From: Dicaeum eximium
Taxonomy: Eukaryota > Chordata > Aves > Passeriformes > Dicaeidae
Direction of reading: 5' to 3'
Assembly: GCA_013396995.1 (NCBI GenBank)
Contig: VWZP01010551.1
Coordinates: 1 to 64,000 of the forward strand
DNA: 64,000 bases
Each line of letters opens with the position of its first letter. Position 1 is the first letter of the stretch. Under the pieces are notes generated by a model. The model searched no databases, was not told the origin of the DNA, and saw only the letters and a list, made by a program, of their open reading frames with translations. This document shows positions 32,815 to 45,787 of this stretch, one piece after another. A program made the translations under genes and the position numbers.

Positions 32815-33015
32815 TATCATGGGACAGATAGAGTTGGAAGAGTCTCTGGAGACCATCCCCACGTAGAGCAGGTGATGCAGAAACGTGTCCAGGTGGGTTT
32901 GGAATGTCTCCAGAGAGAAAGACAGCCTGGGCAGCCTGTCCCTGTGCTCTGCCACCCTCAGTGGAAAGTTCTTCCTCCTTTTGAGGTGGAACTTGTTGTG
33001 TTTTAGGTGATGCAG
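32815..33015 (-). mobile_element. CR1 LINE fragment, 3' region
   Basis: A diverged ATAGAGTTGGAAGAGTCTCT, CCAGAGAGAAAGACAGCC, CAGCCTGTCCCTGTGCTCTG and CACCCTCAGTGGAAAGTTCT match CR1 in reverse orientation. Confidence 0.85.
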
Positions 33016-33414
33016 ATTAATTTTGTTTGCTGTGATGGTGTTAATCACTGTTGTGTGACTCGGAGGCTCTTTGGGACATGTGTGCTGGGCCAGTCTGTGG
33101 AGATCCAATTTAGGGAGTGCCTGGCCATGATCTGGGGGGAAATCCACCCTTCAGCAAAAGCTTTTCTAATGCTGCTGCAGCACTCAAAATAAGCTCTTAG
33201 CAGCAAATCTATCCAAAATAAACAATTGAAAAATAATTAGGAGTGGTAGGCAAAGGCATGCTCGCTGCTTGGCATCATGTTCAGATCACAAGCAAATTAA
33301 TGAATGATGAGATCTGGCTCTGCAAAAACAGGAAGGTGTGCTCAGATATCCAAATATCACATCCAAAAGGAGCTGTGTGGGGCTTCTTTTTTCTCCATCT
33401 CTCTTAGTTGTCCT

Positions 33415-33636
33415 CATTTGGACATCAGGAGAGATTTCTTCATGTAAAGTGTTGTCAGGCACTGGAAGGGGCTGCCCAGGGAGGTGGTGGAATGCCCATC
33501 CCTGTAGATGTTCATGGAAGGACTGGATATGGTACTCAGTGCTCTGGGCTGGGTGACAAGGTGGTGGTTGGTCACAAGTTGGGCTCGATGATCTCGGAGT
33601 TCTTTTCCAAGCTCATTGATTCTGGAATCTCAGCTA
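33415..33636 (+). mobile_element. CR1 LINE fragment, 3' region
   Basis: GAGAGATTTCTTCATGTAAA, GGCTGCCCAGGGAGGTGGTG, TACTCAGTGCTCTGGGCTGG and GATGATCTCGGAGTTCTTTT follow CR1 in order. Confidence 0.95.
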
Positions 33637-33729
33637 ACCACAGAGATACAACTTGTGGAAGCATTAGTGGAACAACCTCAGTGTTGCACCCAACCAGCTG
33701 AACTAAGTCACAACTCTCATGTTGGTAAT

Positions 33730-33789
33730 AATAAATAAAGCAGTGTTCAGATGACTGGGAAATACAAAAAAAAAAAAAAAAAAAAAAAA
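33730..33789 (+). repeat. AATAAATAAA followed by a 24-A tract: probable retroposed 3' end
   Basis: Two overlapping AATAAA hexamers (33730-33739) are followed after 26 nt by 24 consecutive A. This is the arrangement expected of a copied polyadenylated transcript inserted into the genome. The preceding 100 bases show no recognisable gene, and I found no flanking duplication. Confidence 0.45.
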
Positions 33790-36529
33790 GGCAGCCCAAA
33801 GAAGTCATAAATCTGAAAATAGCTTCACACACAAGCTGTGAGCTGGCAGGGTCTGGGGTGGCTGGGCTGTGACAGAGAGGGATGTGCTGTGATCCCGGGG
33901 GATTTCCCCATCCAAGGGCTCTGACTGTCTGGTTTGATCTCCTCCTTGAACTCACAATGTATTTATGTGCCTGTTTCCAGCAGCTCATAGGTAAGCTGGT
34001 TATATTCCCAGCTGCACATTTGGGCTGTCTTGAGATGTTCTCCAAGTGTGAAGGCTGGAAGACGTCACGGTTTGGATGCAGGCAGTGTTTAAAGGGAAGA
34101 ACAGGGGATGTTTTGTGGAGGATGCTCAGAAGGAATTGTTCCTTGTGCTTCAGCATGAGGACTGGAGGCTTTGGGTCCTTCAGCCAGGATCACAGCTGTC
34201 TAGCATGGTAGCTCCTCTTTTACTGAGACCAAAGACATGGATTTAATGGCAGAAAATATTCAAATTCATGGCCAGATTGTTGCTCTCAGTGAATGAGTTA
34301 CCTGTAAGAAGACCATCATGATTTAACTCTCTATACTTTCACACATGTACTAGCACCTGATATCCTTGAAATGGGGAAAACACACTTAAATTTGATACTG
34401 CTAGCTTTATTTCTTGAAAGACAGAAAGAAACTACATTATATGGGACAATGTCATAACTTTGTCCAATTATTGCCCAGATTTGCTATTTTAGCATGGAGC
34501 TTTATGATAAATAAAGTAGAGTCACAGTAATATTTCATGTGAATAAAAGAAACCCCTTCCATTAGAAGAACAAAACACTGGAAAACTTCATCATGCAATA
34601 AAGTGAAATGAGGGACTGAAGTTACTAAAAAGAGAAACCAAGGGTATCATTAAGAAAAATAAATATAAATCTGGTTTAAAATCAACTCATTTGGGCCCTG
34701 ACAATATTTATGTCATTGGAGTTTAATTGATCTGTTCCATGTTATTTTTTTCTCTGGCCATATGGGTGAAACCCCTATAAAATTAGATTATGGAGAGTTG
34801 GCAGGATATAAGAAGTGCAGTCAGCTGAGGGAACTGAACCTGAACCTCCTTGTGAAATCTCTGGTCTCTCAAAATTACAATTGCATAATTTCCAAAGGAT
34901 AATTTGAGTTAAATCATAGTGGAAGTCCCTCAGTGGGGATGGCAGTGATGCTCTCCTTCTGGAGAAAAGCAGCTGAAAATGAGGATGGCTGCCCTGGAGG
35001 AGCAGTTGTTTTCCCTTCAATCTGCTACTTATTGATATACCTTAAATTTCAGGACATCTTCCATAGAAGGTGGGTGGTTATTAACTCCACATGATTCAAA
35101 AATAATTCAAGGGACGCTGTTGATTTTGGCCTGATTTGTGAGTGATGCTCACATTTGGCAGCGCTGGGTTCTTGCTGGTTGGTGATGGGAAAACGCCTGG
35201 ATGTGTCTTTCCTTAAATTAACACATGTGGGAATGAGCAATGTAACACCCTGCGAGCCTGGTGGCACCGGGCAGTTCCCCCCTGGGGTCTGAGCCGTGCC
35301 GGTAGCGTGCAGCTAAATAAACACTATTAAATGGGGAGGGAATGTGTGTCACTCCCCGGGATCACGCCGTGCTCAGGGCCCTGCCGCTGGGCTTTTCCCA
35401 CGTGGCACGGCCGGGAATGCCGCTTTTATCACCTCTTTTAGCAGCTCCGACTTAGAGGTGCATTTTCAGTAGAGACGTTTGGCCGAACCTTGTCTGAGCT
35501 CTGCTTGCAATCCCTCGGTTTGTCATTCTCCTTCCTTCACCGTTTAATATTCCCAGTGCTTTTGGAGACTTGGCAGCACAGGATTTTGAGGGGTGTTTGC
35601 TGTCACACGTGCAGCCAGGCACCGTGACAGGAGTCTGGTGGCATCGGCAGGGTGTCGGCTCATTCCATGGGATGGCACAGCCGGCACGGTGATGCTGGGA
35701 GCAGGGAGGCTTTGGGATGCGAGTGTCTTGTGGCTCCCTCCTTCCCCTGCCCAGATAAGGGGATGCAGACCAGGTGGGATTTTTCTCCTGCTGTATTCCC
35801 TGGGCACTGTCCTGTTGTAGATGGAAGCGCTCCGGGAAAAGGCACGTGGAGAGCGGGTGGGATATGTGTTAAACGTGTGGTGCTCAGGAATAAGACGGTG
35901 CTTGGGCTCCGAGCTGCCGGGTGCTGCATTCCTCGTGTCCCAGTTCTCCTAAACAAAGGTATGACTAAAGAAAATTACAATTGTTAGGTTTTCTCCTTTG
36001 TAAGGCACATCACAGGAGCGCTCACTGGCACCCATTGTTCTTCCAGCAGTTTTTGAAGGGCTTTCTCATGCTCATTTGAAACTCTACAGCTCAGCAGCCT
36101 TGGTTTTTATTTTTTTTTAAATGAAAGATCTTGGCTTTTAGAGGCTGCCTGTATCTCAATATTTCAAATTATTTACGAGGCTCTTAGAAATAAAAAGCAG
36201 GCATTTTCTTCGCATTGATTGGGATAAAACTGCTTTGCTGGCAGCTGATTTTTCGATGTCTGAATTATCACCCTTGAAATAAAATCTCAGTGCTAGGAAA
36301 GCATCGAGATCCCAGGCATTGCTTCCTACTTACACCGTGCCTGGCCTTCTATTGTTCCTGCCTGTGGGAAGCACGGAAAATCGGGAGCTCAGACAGCCTG
36401 CCCGCAGCACAGCGTTATCCGGTGCTCGTCTTCATTGTGTCTCCGAGTGCCTGCGGAATACCTGGAATAGGCTTAAATCGACAGCGGAGGAGAGAAATGG
36501 GGAGTTCCGGGATGCGAGGAAAGGATAGC

Positions 36530-36660
36530 TGAGCTGAGTTTTGGAGGCGGGAGGGAGCAGGCGCCGCGGGGAGCGTGGCCGAGCGGCCGCGGGCGGATGC
36601 TGCTGGAGCTGGGAGCACCCTCGCTCTCCCAGTCCTCGCATCCTCGCCCGGCAAGTTCGG
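36530..36660. promoter_or_regulatory. Small CG-rich block in BAHD1 intron 1
   Basis: CG dinucleotides cluster around a GCGGCCGC site in otherwise moderate-G+C intron sequence. It may be an alternative promoter or enhancer; there is no supporting splice pattern. Confidence 0.25.
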
Positions 36661-38610
36661 TAAACTGTGAGCATCCTAACTGGAAATGGATCGAGGGCCA
36701 CCTCCCTGGAATCCCTTTGGGAGTGCTCGGTCTGTTAGGGCACTTGGCAGGTTGAGCATGTTCTCGCTGGCTCAGGGTTGGGAATTCTGTAAAAAAAGAG
36801 CATGGAGGCGGGGGGGGGGAGAGGAGCATCGAGGTCTCTGCTGAGGGAGGATGGAGAAGCACCAGCAGGCAATGAGGATTAAGCTGCAATAATCACATAT
36901 CGATAAATATGAATGGTTTGGAAGGAGAGAAAGCAGGAAAATGCAGGCTTGTGGAGGGAACTAGTGGGCAGCAGGAGATTTATTTTTAATGAATAAAAAA
37001 CTCGTAAGAAACAGATGCAAGAGGCATGTTTGGGTTTGTTCCTTTGTTCAGCTCAGCCAAAGTCAGTGGGAGGATTCAAGGTTGGAGATGGCTCAGAGTA
37101 AGGAGACAGAGCAGCTCTCTCCAAGGTGAGCAGGAGAGTAAAGGAAAAGCATTTGGCAGCTATAATCACGTGTAGACAGAGAAAAAAGAGATTTTATTAA
37201 AATCGTGGCTGAATGCCAGGTGTCAGAACAGGTACAGAAATCCTGAGTTGGACAGGTAAATCCCAACCCGGGAATTCCTTAGGTTTCAGCAAATGTCACA
37301 AGCAACAGAAGTGAACTGGGCATTTGGGGGATTTATTCCTTAAAAATTACTTGGTAACCCTGGCTCTGCAGCATGTCCCTAATTCCTGGAGGTGGTGAGT
37401 ACCTGGAGATGTCCCCTACAATATCCAAGCATGTGGTGGGCAGAGCTCCTGGTGAAGGGGAATATGCAATGCCTGCTGGCTGCCCCCCTGTTTCTTCGCA
37501 AGAGCTCTGTCATCTTCTCCTTCCTAGATGCTGGATTTCACCAGGGATCTCTAGGGATGTAGTTGTTTGGGATTTCTACTGTCCTCCTTGTGTTTTGGTT
37601 GGAAAGAGGTGAATCCTTTCCAGTCCTGTTAGAATAGATAGTGTGGTTGGGAAGCAATGTTTAGCCAACCTTCAAAAAAAAAAAAAAAGCTATTTTCATT
37701 TTTTCACAGTTCTGTTTCTTCTCATATAGTGGAAGAGGACCCAGGGAATAATTCCCACTTGAGAATAAGTTGCCAGCTTTGCTGAAAGTGCAGTCCTGAC
37801 ACCTCTGGGGCTGTAAAGGTGTGATAGAAGCCCTGTCCCTCTCAGTGTCTGTGGGTCAGGATCAGTTACCAGGAATAACTTCAGCCTAGAGCAGAAGTTT
37901 TGGATGCAAGTGGCTTAATTACAGTGCGGATGGAGCATCGCTGTCTGTGCTCAGCCCCTGTGTGATCTGCAGCAGTTCTCCTGCCTGAAACCACTAATGA
38001 GCTTAAGAACTCCCCTGTTTTCTCAGCGCTTAACAAAAATTAAATCCTTCCCTCCCAACAAAACTGGTCGCGTGCTCGGCCTGCTGCTTTCATCATGAAC
38101 AATGAGTGAGCGCTGACCTTCCTGAGATGCCACCTCAGAGCTTGTTACTGAATAATTAGGTGATCCTTACCCTTCCCACAAAGCTCGGGGGCTGTTTTTT
38201 GTATTGATAACATGACATATACCAAGGCTCGGCCTTGAATTTCAGGCGCTGGGCTGTTCCAAACTCCATCTGTCCACTAAGTGAATGTCAATCTAATTTA
38301 AGCTTGCATATGTTTCCAAGGAAACCATGGGAGGCAGTGGGGAGAAATGGATCATGGAGGGGCAGGGAGGCTAGTGCAGCATCAGTGCTTTGACTTTCCA
38401 CTATTTAAATATCATTAAACCCCAGTTCACTGTAATAAGCCTGTATAGAGCAGTGTCTGGAGGCCTTGAGGGTCAGATGGTTGATCTTGGAGTAGCCTGT
38501 GTTATGTGTAAAACAAACATAATAAATTTAAAAATAAGAAAAGAAAGTGGCTTCGGGTGCTTCTGTGAGGCCTCAGTCCAGCTTGCAGAGCTCTGCATTT
38601 TCTTATGTAG

Positions 38611-38785
38611 ATCCCAGAATCGTTTAGGTTGGAAAAGACCTCCAAGATCATAAGACCTTTGGCTGATCACTGCCTTGTCAGCCAGATCTGAGCGCTGAGT
38701 GCCGTGTCCAGTCTTTCCTTAGACACCTCTAGGAATGGTGACTCCACCACTGTCCTGGGCAGCCACTTCCAATGCTTGAAGTCAT
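38611..38785 (-). mobile_element. CR1 LINE fragment, 3' region
   Basis: CCCAGAATCGTTTAGGTTGG, AAAAGACCTCCAAGATCAT, GGTGACTCCACCACTGTCC and GGGCAGCCACTTCCAATGCT match CR1 in reverse. Confidence 0.9.
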
Positions 38786-38994
38786 GGGTTTGGGTAGTGA
38801 GGTCCTAATTTTCTTTCTCTCAGGGCTGGAGAGCTCATGCCGCTATACAAAAACCTATCCAGCCCTCAGCTGAACAAAGCAAGCTGTGAATGGACCCAAA
38901 GGAGTAATCATATGTGTATTTAGACCCCCCAAAAATATAAATGGAAGGTGTTTAGGTAAATTTAAGACCAGTGTCCTGGTCAAGTTAAAAGGGC

Positions 38995-39104
38995 CGGGTT
39001 GGACAAGTCTTGGAGCAGCCTGTGCTAGTGGAAGGTGTCCCTGCCTGTGAGGGTTGGAATAGGATGATCACAGGGGTCCCTGGCAACCCAAATCATTCCA
39101 GGAT
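38995..39104 (+). mobile_element. CR1 LINE fragment, 3' end
   Basis: GAGCAGCCTGTGCTAGTGGA, AGGTGTCCCTGCC and CCAAATCATTCCAGGAT follow the CR1 3' end. Confidence 0.85.
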
Positions 39105-42057
39105 AAAGCACCTTAATGCTGTGTACACTGGTGTACTTGTGTTTGGAGGGCAGTAACTGTGACAGGCCTTGCCTGGGGAGCAGGAAAGTCAGTGAATATT
39201 CAGATATTTGCTGCTGATCCCTCAGATAAGCTGCAGGTGCTGTGGCTCCCCAAGGGCTCATCCTTCACCAGAGGTGTGAGAACTTCCAGGCACACTCCAG
39301 GTCGAGCAGAGGCACAGAATGAAAGCTGTGAGGTGACACTGAGCAGGAGGCCCCAGAGGTAATTTGGGATCTGTTCCTTTTGCAGACCCCATGTCAACCA
39401 CAGCAGAGACCTGACAGAAGTTGTTGCATCCACTAGGAAGTGTCCGTCAGCTCTGCTAGCGCTCCCACTTGTGTCGCAAAGTTGTAAGCAGGGTGGAAAG
39501 CAGCAGAGCTGGAGACTCAAACACAGACTTTGTGCTTGGTTTCTGTTCAGAAGAAACGAGGGTTCCTGCGCCTCATTTCCAGGAATTCATCTTGAACTGA
39601 GCATTTAGATACTGCAGAAAGCCAGGGCTCGAAGTCTGCCTGGCTTTCTGAAGCAAAGTGTGTTTCTGCCTGTTAATACAGCTGTTAAATAAACTGTTTA
39701 TCTTAGTTATTGAAATGAGGAGTGAGGAGCTAGCTTTGGAGCTCTAAACTGGGATATTATTAGTCATTTTACTTTGAAGAATGCTGCTGCCTTAAAATAT
39801 TTTACTGTGACAAATAGCTGGAGCTGAAATTTTGGTGTCTGGCGAGATCTTGCATGGATACATCTCTCGTTGTGCACTGTAATTGCAATCTGAGGCAGAA
39901 ACTCCTCAGCTCTGAGCTCTTTGCAGCTGTTGTCCAGCATCAGATCCTCTTTGGATCAAATCTCCTGAGATTTGGACTGCCAGCAGCAAAACCGGCCGAG
40001 GGGAGGTGTGTGCTGGGCACAGGCACTGGGAATTGTCCTTGGGCCGAGCTGTGGGATAGCAGCGGGGTTCTAGCTGCTCAGGGAGGCTTTGCAGCACTTT
40101 CCTCCTTATCGGCTGTTTACCCTTCCACGCTGGGCACAGCCTGGGAAAGCAGAGCTTGCTGCAGCTCGCTTGGATCTTCCAGCAGCTCCTGGAAACTTCC
40201 TAGCAGCTCTCCCGACATTTGACCGGTAGCTGCGAGCGTCTGCCGCTGCCACTTTGGCTCTGCTTCAGCTGGCAGCTCGTGCAGCTCAGGAATCCCTCTG
40301 GGATCGGTGCTCTAGTCGCATTTCCCGTGGTCTGGCTTCACCCATTGTCTGCTTGTACCCCACTCCTTGGAGCCTGGCGCTCTGAACCATGTGCATCGTT
40401 TACCCTTTGCTCCTGTGCTGGTGACTGGGATGGATGAGGGCAGATTTCCCTTCCCCATCCCTCTGATCCACGGATTGAACACCTCAATGTGCAGTCAATG
40501 TTCTCAAATCCTATAGCTGATAACGAAGGGGATAATTCTGATTATTTTTTTGTTTCTCCACTTGTCGGTGCTAGGAGCTCCTCAAAAGTTTTGCTGTTTT
40601 CTTCCCTATAATGAATATTCTCCTCGAAGCCAGAAGAAGCATGTGGGGGGTAGTTTTGCAGTATCAGAGCATCCTTTGGCAGAACAGTACTTGTAGGACT
40701 CTTCTCCCCGCTGCTCAGCAAACCTGAATGTTTTGAAGCCACAGCCTGACTTAAAGGGATCTTCCTGAAAATTAGTTGGAGGCACCTGTGGCATTTCCAT
40801 AAAACTAGGCTGCACTGTTTAAAAGCTTTGTGGTTCCTCAGAGGAAGTTGTAATTAGGCTTCTTTACCGGACAGCTGATGGTTTATCCTCTGGAGTTCCC
40901 ACAGGTGACCTGCACTGTGGGGAGAATAGAAGGGTTCAGCATCCCCCCAGAATTCAACCAAGAGCTCTTGGGACCAAGGATGTGACTTAGTCATTGTTCT
41001 TAGCTATTCCTGGTGCTCTTAAGTCTATTTTCCTCCTGGCTGTGCAAGGTGCAGTGAAATACAAGTAATATTTCAGTGTGATGGAGTCTGTAAGGCCCAC
41101 CTTATTGAAAAAGTCTGTCCTAGCCCTGGCTTGGAGAGCTGAGTGTGTTTAATTGCTGCCTTTGCGAACGGCTAAGCAGCATCACGCCCATGTGGGTCCA
41201 TAAGTGCACCTCAATGAGTGCATGTAAACCAGATCACTCCCAGCACGGGCTGCAAACCCTGTCCAGTCTGTTTAAAGGTGGTGTTTGTTGCCTTGACTGA
41301 TCAAACCTGAGGCACAAGCTAAGGTGTGTGTTTAAATACACCTCTAACAATGTGGGTAAAGGATGAAAGAGCTGGGGCAGCTCCTAATGGGAGTTAAACA
41401 GGATCTCATGGAAACAGCGTTCTAGTGAGCTGGGCTTCTCCTTGTCCAGAGTGGCTGAATTGACTGTGTTTGGCTTGTGGTTCCTAGGATTTTAACATGT
41501 TATAACATCCAGCTTCTGCTTGAGTTTTCTCTCACCATATTTGTGATTTGTGCCAGCTGCTGGTTCCTAGAAACGCTCCTCTGGCTCAGCTCGGGACCTT
41601 TGGCAACACTGGGTCCCCTGCTTCCTGGGCTTAAAAGATCCAATTTGATCCAAATTTAAATGATTCCTCTGCTAAGACCCTAGGAATTAAGGAGCTTGTT
41701 CTCCTTGGAGGCGTCAGTTGTTGCAGCACCATTCAGCAGTGCTACATTTCCTTGGACTGACCTAATACATGAAACCAGTTGAGTTGTGAAATTTTAAGTG
41801 GAACTTCTTCACTTACCTTGTAGGTTACTGATTTGTAAATACTGTCTCTGGCAGTAATAAGAGGGAGGAAAGGGTTTAAAGCAGGTTTAGGTAGGCTTGG
41901 CAGTTCTGCCTTGGCTGAAACTGTCACCAGAAGATATGTGAATATACACCTATATTTCTGGTAGTGATTGGTCCTGTATTTTGTGAAGGAAAAAAAATCC
42001 GTGTATTTTCAAGCCACATCTGGACTTTTATTCCAGAAGTTCCCAAACCATTCTATG

Positions 42058-42188
42058 ATTCATGGAATGCCAGAATGTTTTGGGTGGGAAGGGACCTTAA
42101 AGCTCATCCATTTCTACCCCCTGTCATGGGCAGGGACATCTTCCACCAACCTGTGCCAGGGCCTCACCACCCTCACAGGGAAGGATTA
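42058..42188 (-). mobile_element. CR1 LINE fragment, 3' end
   Basis: ATTCATGGAATGCCAGAATG, GGGAAGGGACCTTAAAGCTC and GGGCAGGGACATCTTCCACC match CR1 in reverse. The middle appears deleted before CCTGTGCCAGGGCCTCACCA. Confidence 0.9.
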
Positions 42189-43946
42189 GATTCTCTGATT
42201 CTAGTTCAAATCCAGCAAAGTTGGCTCCAGATTTAAGCTCTGCTCAGCATTCAGTGCAGCACTGTGGTTTACAAGACATCAGGGAAAGGAGAATGTTAGG
42301 CTCCAGGAATTGCAGTGGAAATGCAAAAGTTCTGTAAAGTCTTTCTTTGACTTAAGTTTTGGATTGGGATTGAAACTCTCAAATGAAAAATGCTCAGCAT
42401 AACTCATCCTCTGTCATCTTTATCTTCAGCTGGGAACATGTGGGGTTAACGCTGGCATTTCAAGTGATGATCAGAAAGTGAGAATAAAGAAGTAGAAAAT
42501 CTGTTTTCTTTTGAAATGTCTGTTGAACTTTGGATAGAAAGAGGAATCAAAACCTTTGATGAAGGAAATCCCAGAGAGCTGTTTTGCTGTATGGACAACT
42601 CACAACCCAGCTGAGGGTGAAGTGGTGCCCTACTACTTTTTAAACCGTACAGAAACAAAAGGTATTTCCAAATGCAAGATGATACTGTCTGAAGTACTTA
42701 TTCTAGAACTGAAAATAATTTAGGTAGCAATTTTAGTCTGAAGAGGTAGTTCTGGTCAGTGTATTTCAACTGGAGAGGAGTCAGAACACAAGAATCCTTG
42801 AAAATACTACATGAACTTGTTCTTTTAACAGAGTCTTGTTTTGCCTGCTTGGGTTTAAAGCTTCTCTAAATTTAAGTCAAGGTTATAAACATGCATGTCT
42901 GTTAAATTTTCAAATCCAGACTGTCTTTTGCACTCCTCAGAGATGATAATTCCTAGAGTCCATACCTGGAACCATATTGCCACTAGGATTTGGACACTGA
43001 GGTGTGGCACAGGCAGTTTTGAGGGACACTGAGGTGAAGGATAAGAAGATTATTTAAAGGAAAAAAAAAATATTTAAATCAAACATTTAGTTAAATGTCA
43101 TGTTGGAGGAATGCCTTGCCCTTCCCTGAATTTCTTGCATTTATCTCCCCTAAAGCCAGTTTTGAACTTGTGGAGTGGGAATGTCTTGCCTTTGGATCCT
43201 GAGGGTGCCATGCTGACAGTTCCCAGTCAGGAGAGAGTGAATGGAGACCTTTGTGGGAGAGAGGTACCCGAGGGAGAAGGGAAATCCGGATCCAGAGATG
43301 GGCTGGCAGTGACAGCTCTGTGACATGGAGAGGAGCTGGCAGGTATGCACCTGCCCTTGAAATTCCCACAGGCAGCACAGTTTGCAGCCGCACGTGTAGA
43401 GCACAGAATCACGGCGCAGCTTGAATTATTTAAACTCAGCAGCTTGAAGGAAGCTTCTAAAGCAGTCATGGAAGGGCGTGATTATAATATATAGAAGGGC
43501 TTTAATATTTACTATAGAAAAATCTTACACCTTGTTCTTCAAAATAAAGCCTTGGGAATAATTTGTTATTCCATTTTGCCCGTGGAACAGGAAGGGTGCC
43601 AGAGCTATCTGAGCAAAGTGACATATGATTGATATTTTACCAGACTCAGCCTTCTGCTGCGAAGGAATCGAGTTTGCATTTTGCATATATGAAAAATCAG
43701 ATGAGCAGGGCTTCTGTGGGTTATTTTTTTAAAACCTTGATTGGCAAAGCTTGTGGTCTTTCTATAAACACGACTGCAAAAGCTGTCCCGGAATATTTTT
43801 GACTTGGTTTTTCAAAACTACTTATAGGCATGTTTTAGGGTGTTGTTGGCATAGCTGTCACATGGCAGCTTTATACAGAACCTATTTAAAGTTATAACAG
43901 GCAATTCTGTGTAAATGGGTGATATTTAATAGGTCTGGTATTTTAT

Positions 43947-44235
43947 AGAGTCAGAGAATCTCGGAATGATTTGGGTTTGAAGGGACCTTAAGGATCATCT
44001 CATTCCACACCCTGCTACAGGCAGGGACACCTTCCACTATGCCAAGTTGCTGCAAGCTCTGTCCAACCTGGCCTTGGACACTTCCAGTGATGGAGCAGCC
44101 ACAGCTTCTCTGGGTGATCTGTGCCAGGGCCTCCCCACCCTCACAGAGAAGAATTTCCTCCCAATATCCTGTCTAACCCTGCACTCTGGCAGTAGGAAGC
44201 TATCCCCCTTATCCTGCCACTACCTGCTCTTTTAA
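43947..44235 (-). mobile_element. CR1 LINE fragment, 3' region
   Basis: Reverse CR1 with GAAGGGACCTTAAGGATCAT, GGCAGGGACACCTTCCACTA, CCAACCTGGCCTTGGACACT and AGAATTTCCTCCCAATATCC in order. Confidence 0.95.
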
Positions 44236-45579
44236 AAAGTCCCTTTCCTTCTTGCTGCTGCTATTCCCTGGGATATTTCAAGATTGCAGTATCTGTGTAA
44301 GCTTCAGCCTTCTCGTTTCTCCAAGTGATCTAGCATGTACCTCCCATCCTTTCCCATGTTTCTCTTCCCTAATCTCTAGACTCTGAATGCCTTCATTAAA
44401 AGGAAACTTTAGTACCTACTTCACTGGGGAGTGATGCAGCAAAAGCCAAGTGTCAAAGCATCTCTTTCCATCAAATTGTCAGCCTGGAGACAAGCTCAGC
44501 CTCATTCCACCCCCACATCCTTGTACTTAACTGCAAATGCTTGGGAGTTCCTTTGCCCTACCTGGGCTTTCCTTTGCAGCAGCATGCTTAAGGCTGCTTA
44601 TCCATGGTTCTCCATGGGTTGCTTCTGCTGCTACAGCTGGGAGGCTCCTGTGGGAGGCATGAGTGATGGATGCTGTTTGGGAATTGCCATATGCTCCATC
44701 ACACTCTAGAATCCATTAATTCCAAGTTTACTTCTCCTCCTGGTGCATCCCTCCCTAACTTGTTGAAAGGCATAGAAAATACATCACCTCTTGAGAGTAG
44801 GAAGGTAGTCGTGTTATCCATCTCTGAGCAAACTAAGGGCACAGAAACAAATCCTGGTCTCTGTTTCCAGTTTTTCCTGGCTTTGGAATGGGTTTGGAGT
44901 TTTGAGGAGGCAAGGATAGCTTTGCCTGTGGGTAAGCACAGCTTTTGCATCTCTTCTGCAGAGAGTGAGTATGAAACTGTAGTTGTGCCGGTGCCTGTCG
45001 AGCTCTGATCCCACTCGAGCCAATTCCATTGGAATTTGGAAAGCTGTGAAGAGCAGAAGAGACACCAGAGCTTCCACAGACACACAGAACAATGCTGCTT
45101 TATGTTTGGGTCACAAGCAAAAGGCTTGTGACAGCTCTTGGGGTGGAAATCTGCAGTTCTTCAAGGCCGTTGGAAGTGGTTTTGCCAGTGTTGATCACGG
45201 GTGTTCAGTGAAGCCTTTGCTTTCAGAAACTTGGAGTTTCCTTTAATGCAAATATATATCAGACCCCAAAGCTTTGGGGCTCCAAACTTGGTCGGGGTTT
45301 GGTGCCTGATGTTGGAGTTGCTGAGGTCACTTATCAGTCCCCACATTAGTTTTTCTCTTCATCATTTCCTGCCTGTTTTGCTGGGTGGCAACCTGTTATT
45401 GGCACTGTGACAGTGTTACAGCTTCTTACCATAGGTAAAGGGGAAAGGAAGGCCAGTGGCTTTGAGAAGGAATGTGCTTTTCCCGGTGTTGCATTAATTA
45501 TCCAAACAACCTGCCCTGATGTTGATTTTGAGGAAATATCCTGTGACTCTCCCCCATGCTTGTACATTGTTCACTTACA

Positions 45580-45787
45580 CCGGTGTTTTCCCGCTTATCC
45601 CCTTATTTCCTCCCCTCTTTTCCCACGTCGTTTCAACCCCCTTTTCCCACCACTTTTTCCATTTTTCCCCACTTTTTCACCCCCATTTCTTTTCACTCCC
45701 CATTTCTTTTCCCCTTCTTTTTATCGCCCCTCTTCTTCCCCTCCACGTCTTCTTTTTCCCCTGTTTTTTCCCCTTTCCTCTTCCCTG
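45580..45787. repeat. C/T homopyrimidine tract with repeated CCCC runs
   Basis: About 200 bases made almost only of C and T on the + strand, with more than ten runs of three or more C. The minus strand is therefore a G-run/A-run purine tract able to form G-quadruplexes or triplex DNA. Confidence 0.9.

Noticed and set aside
37674..37688. Poly(A) run in BAHD1 intron 1
   Set aside because: Short, without an upstream signal or flanking duplication.
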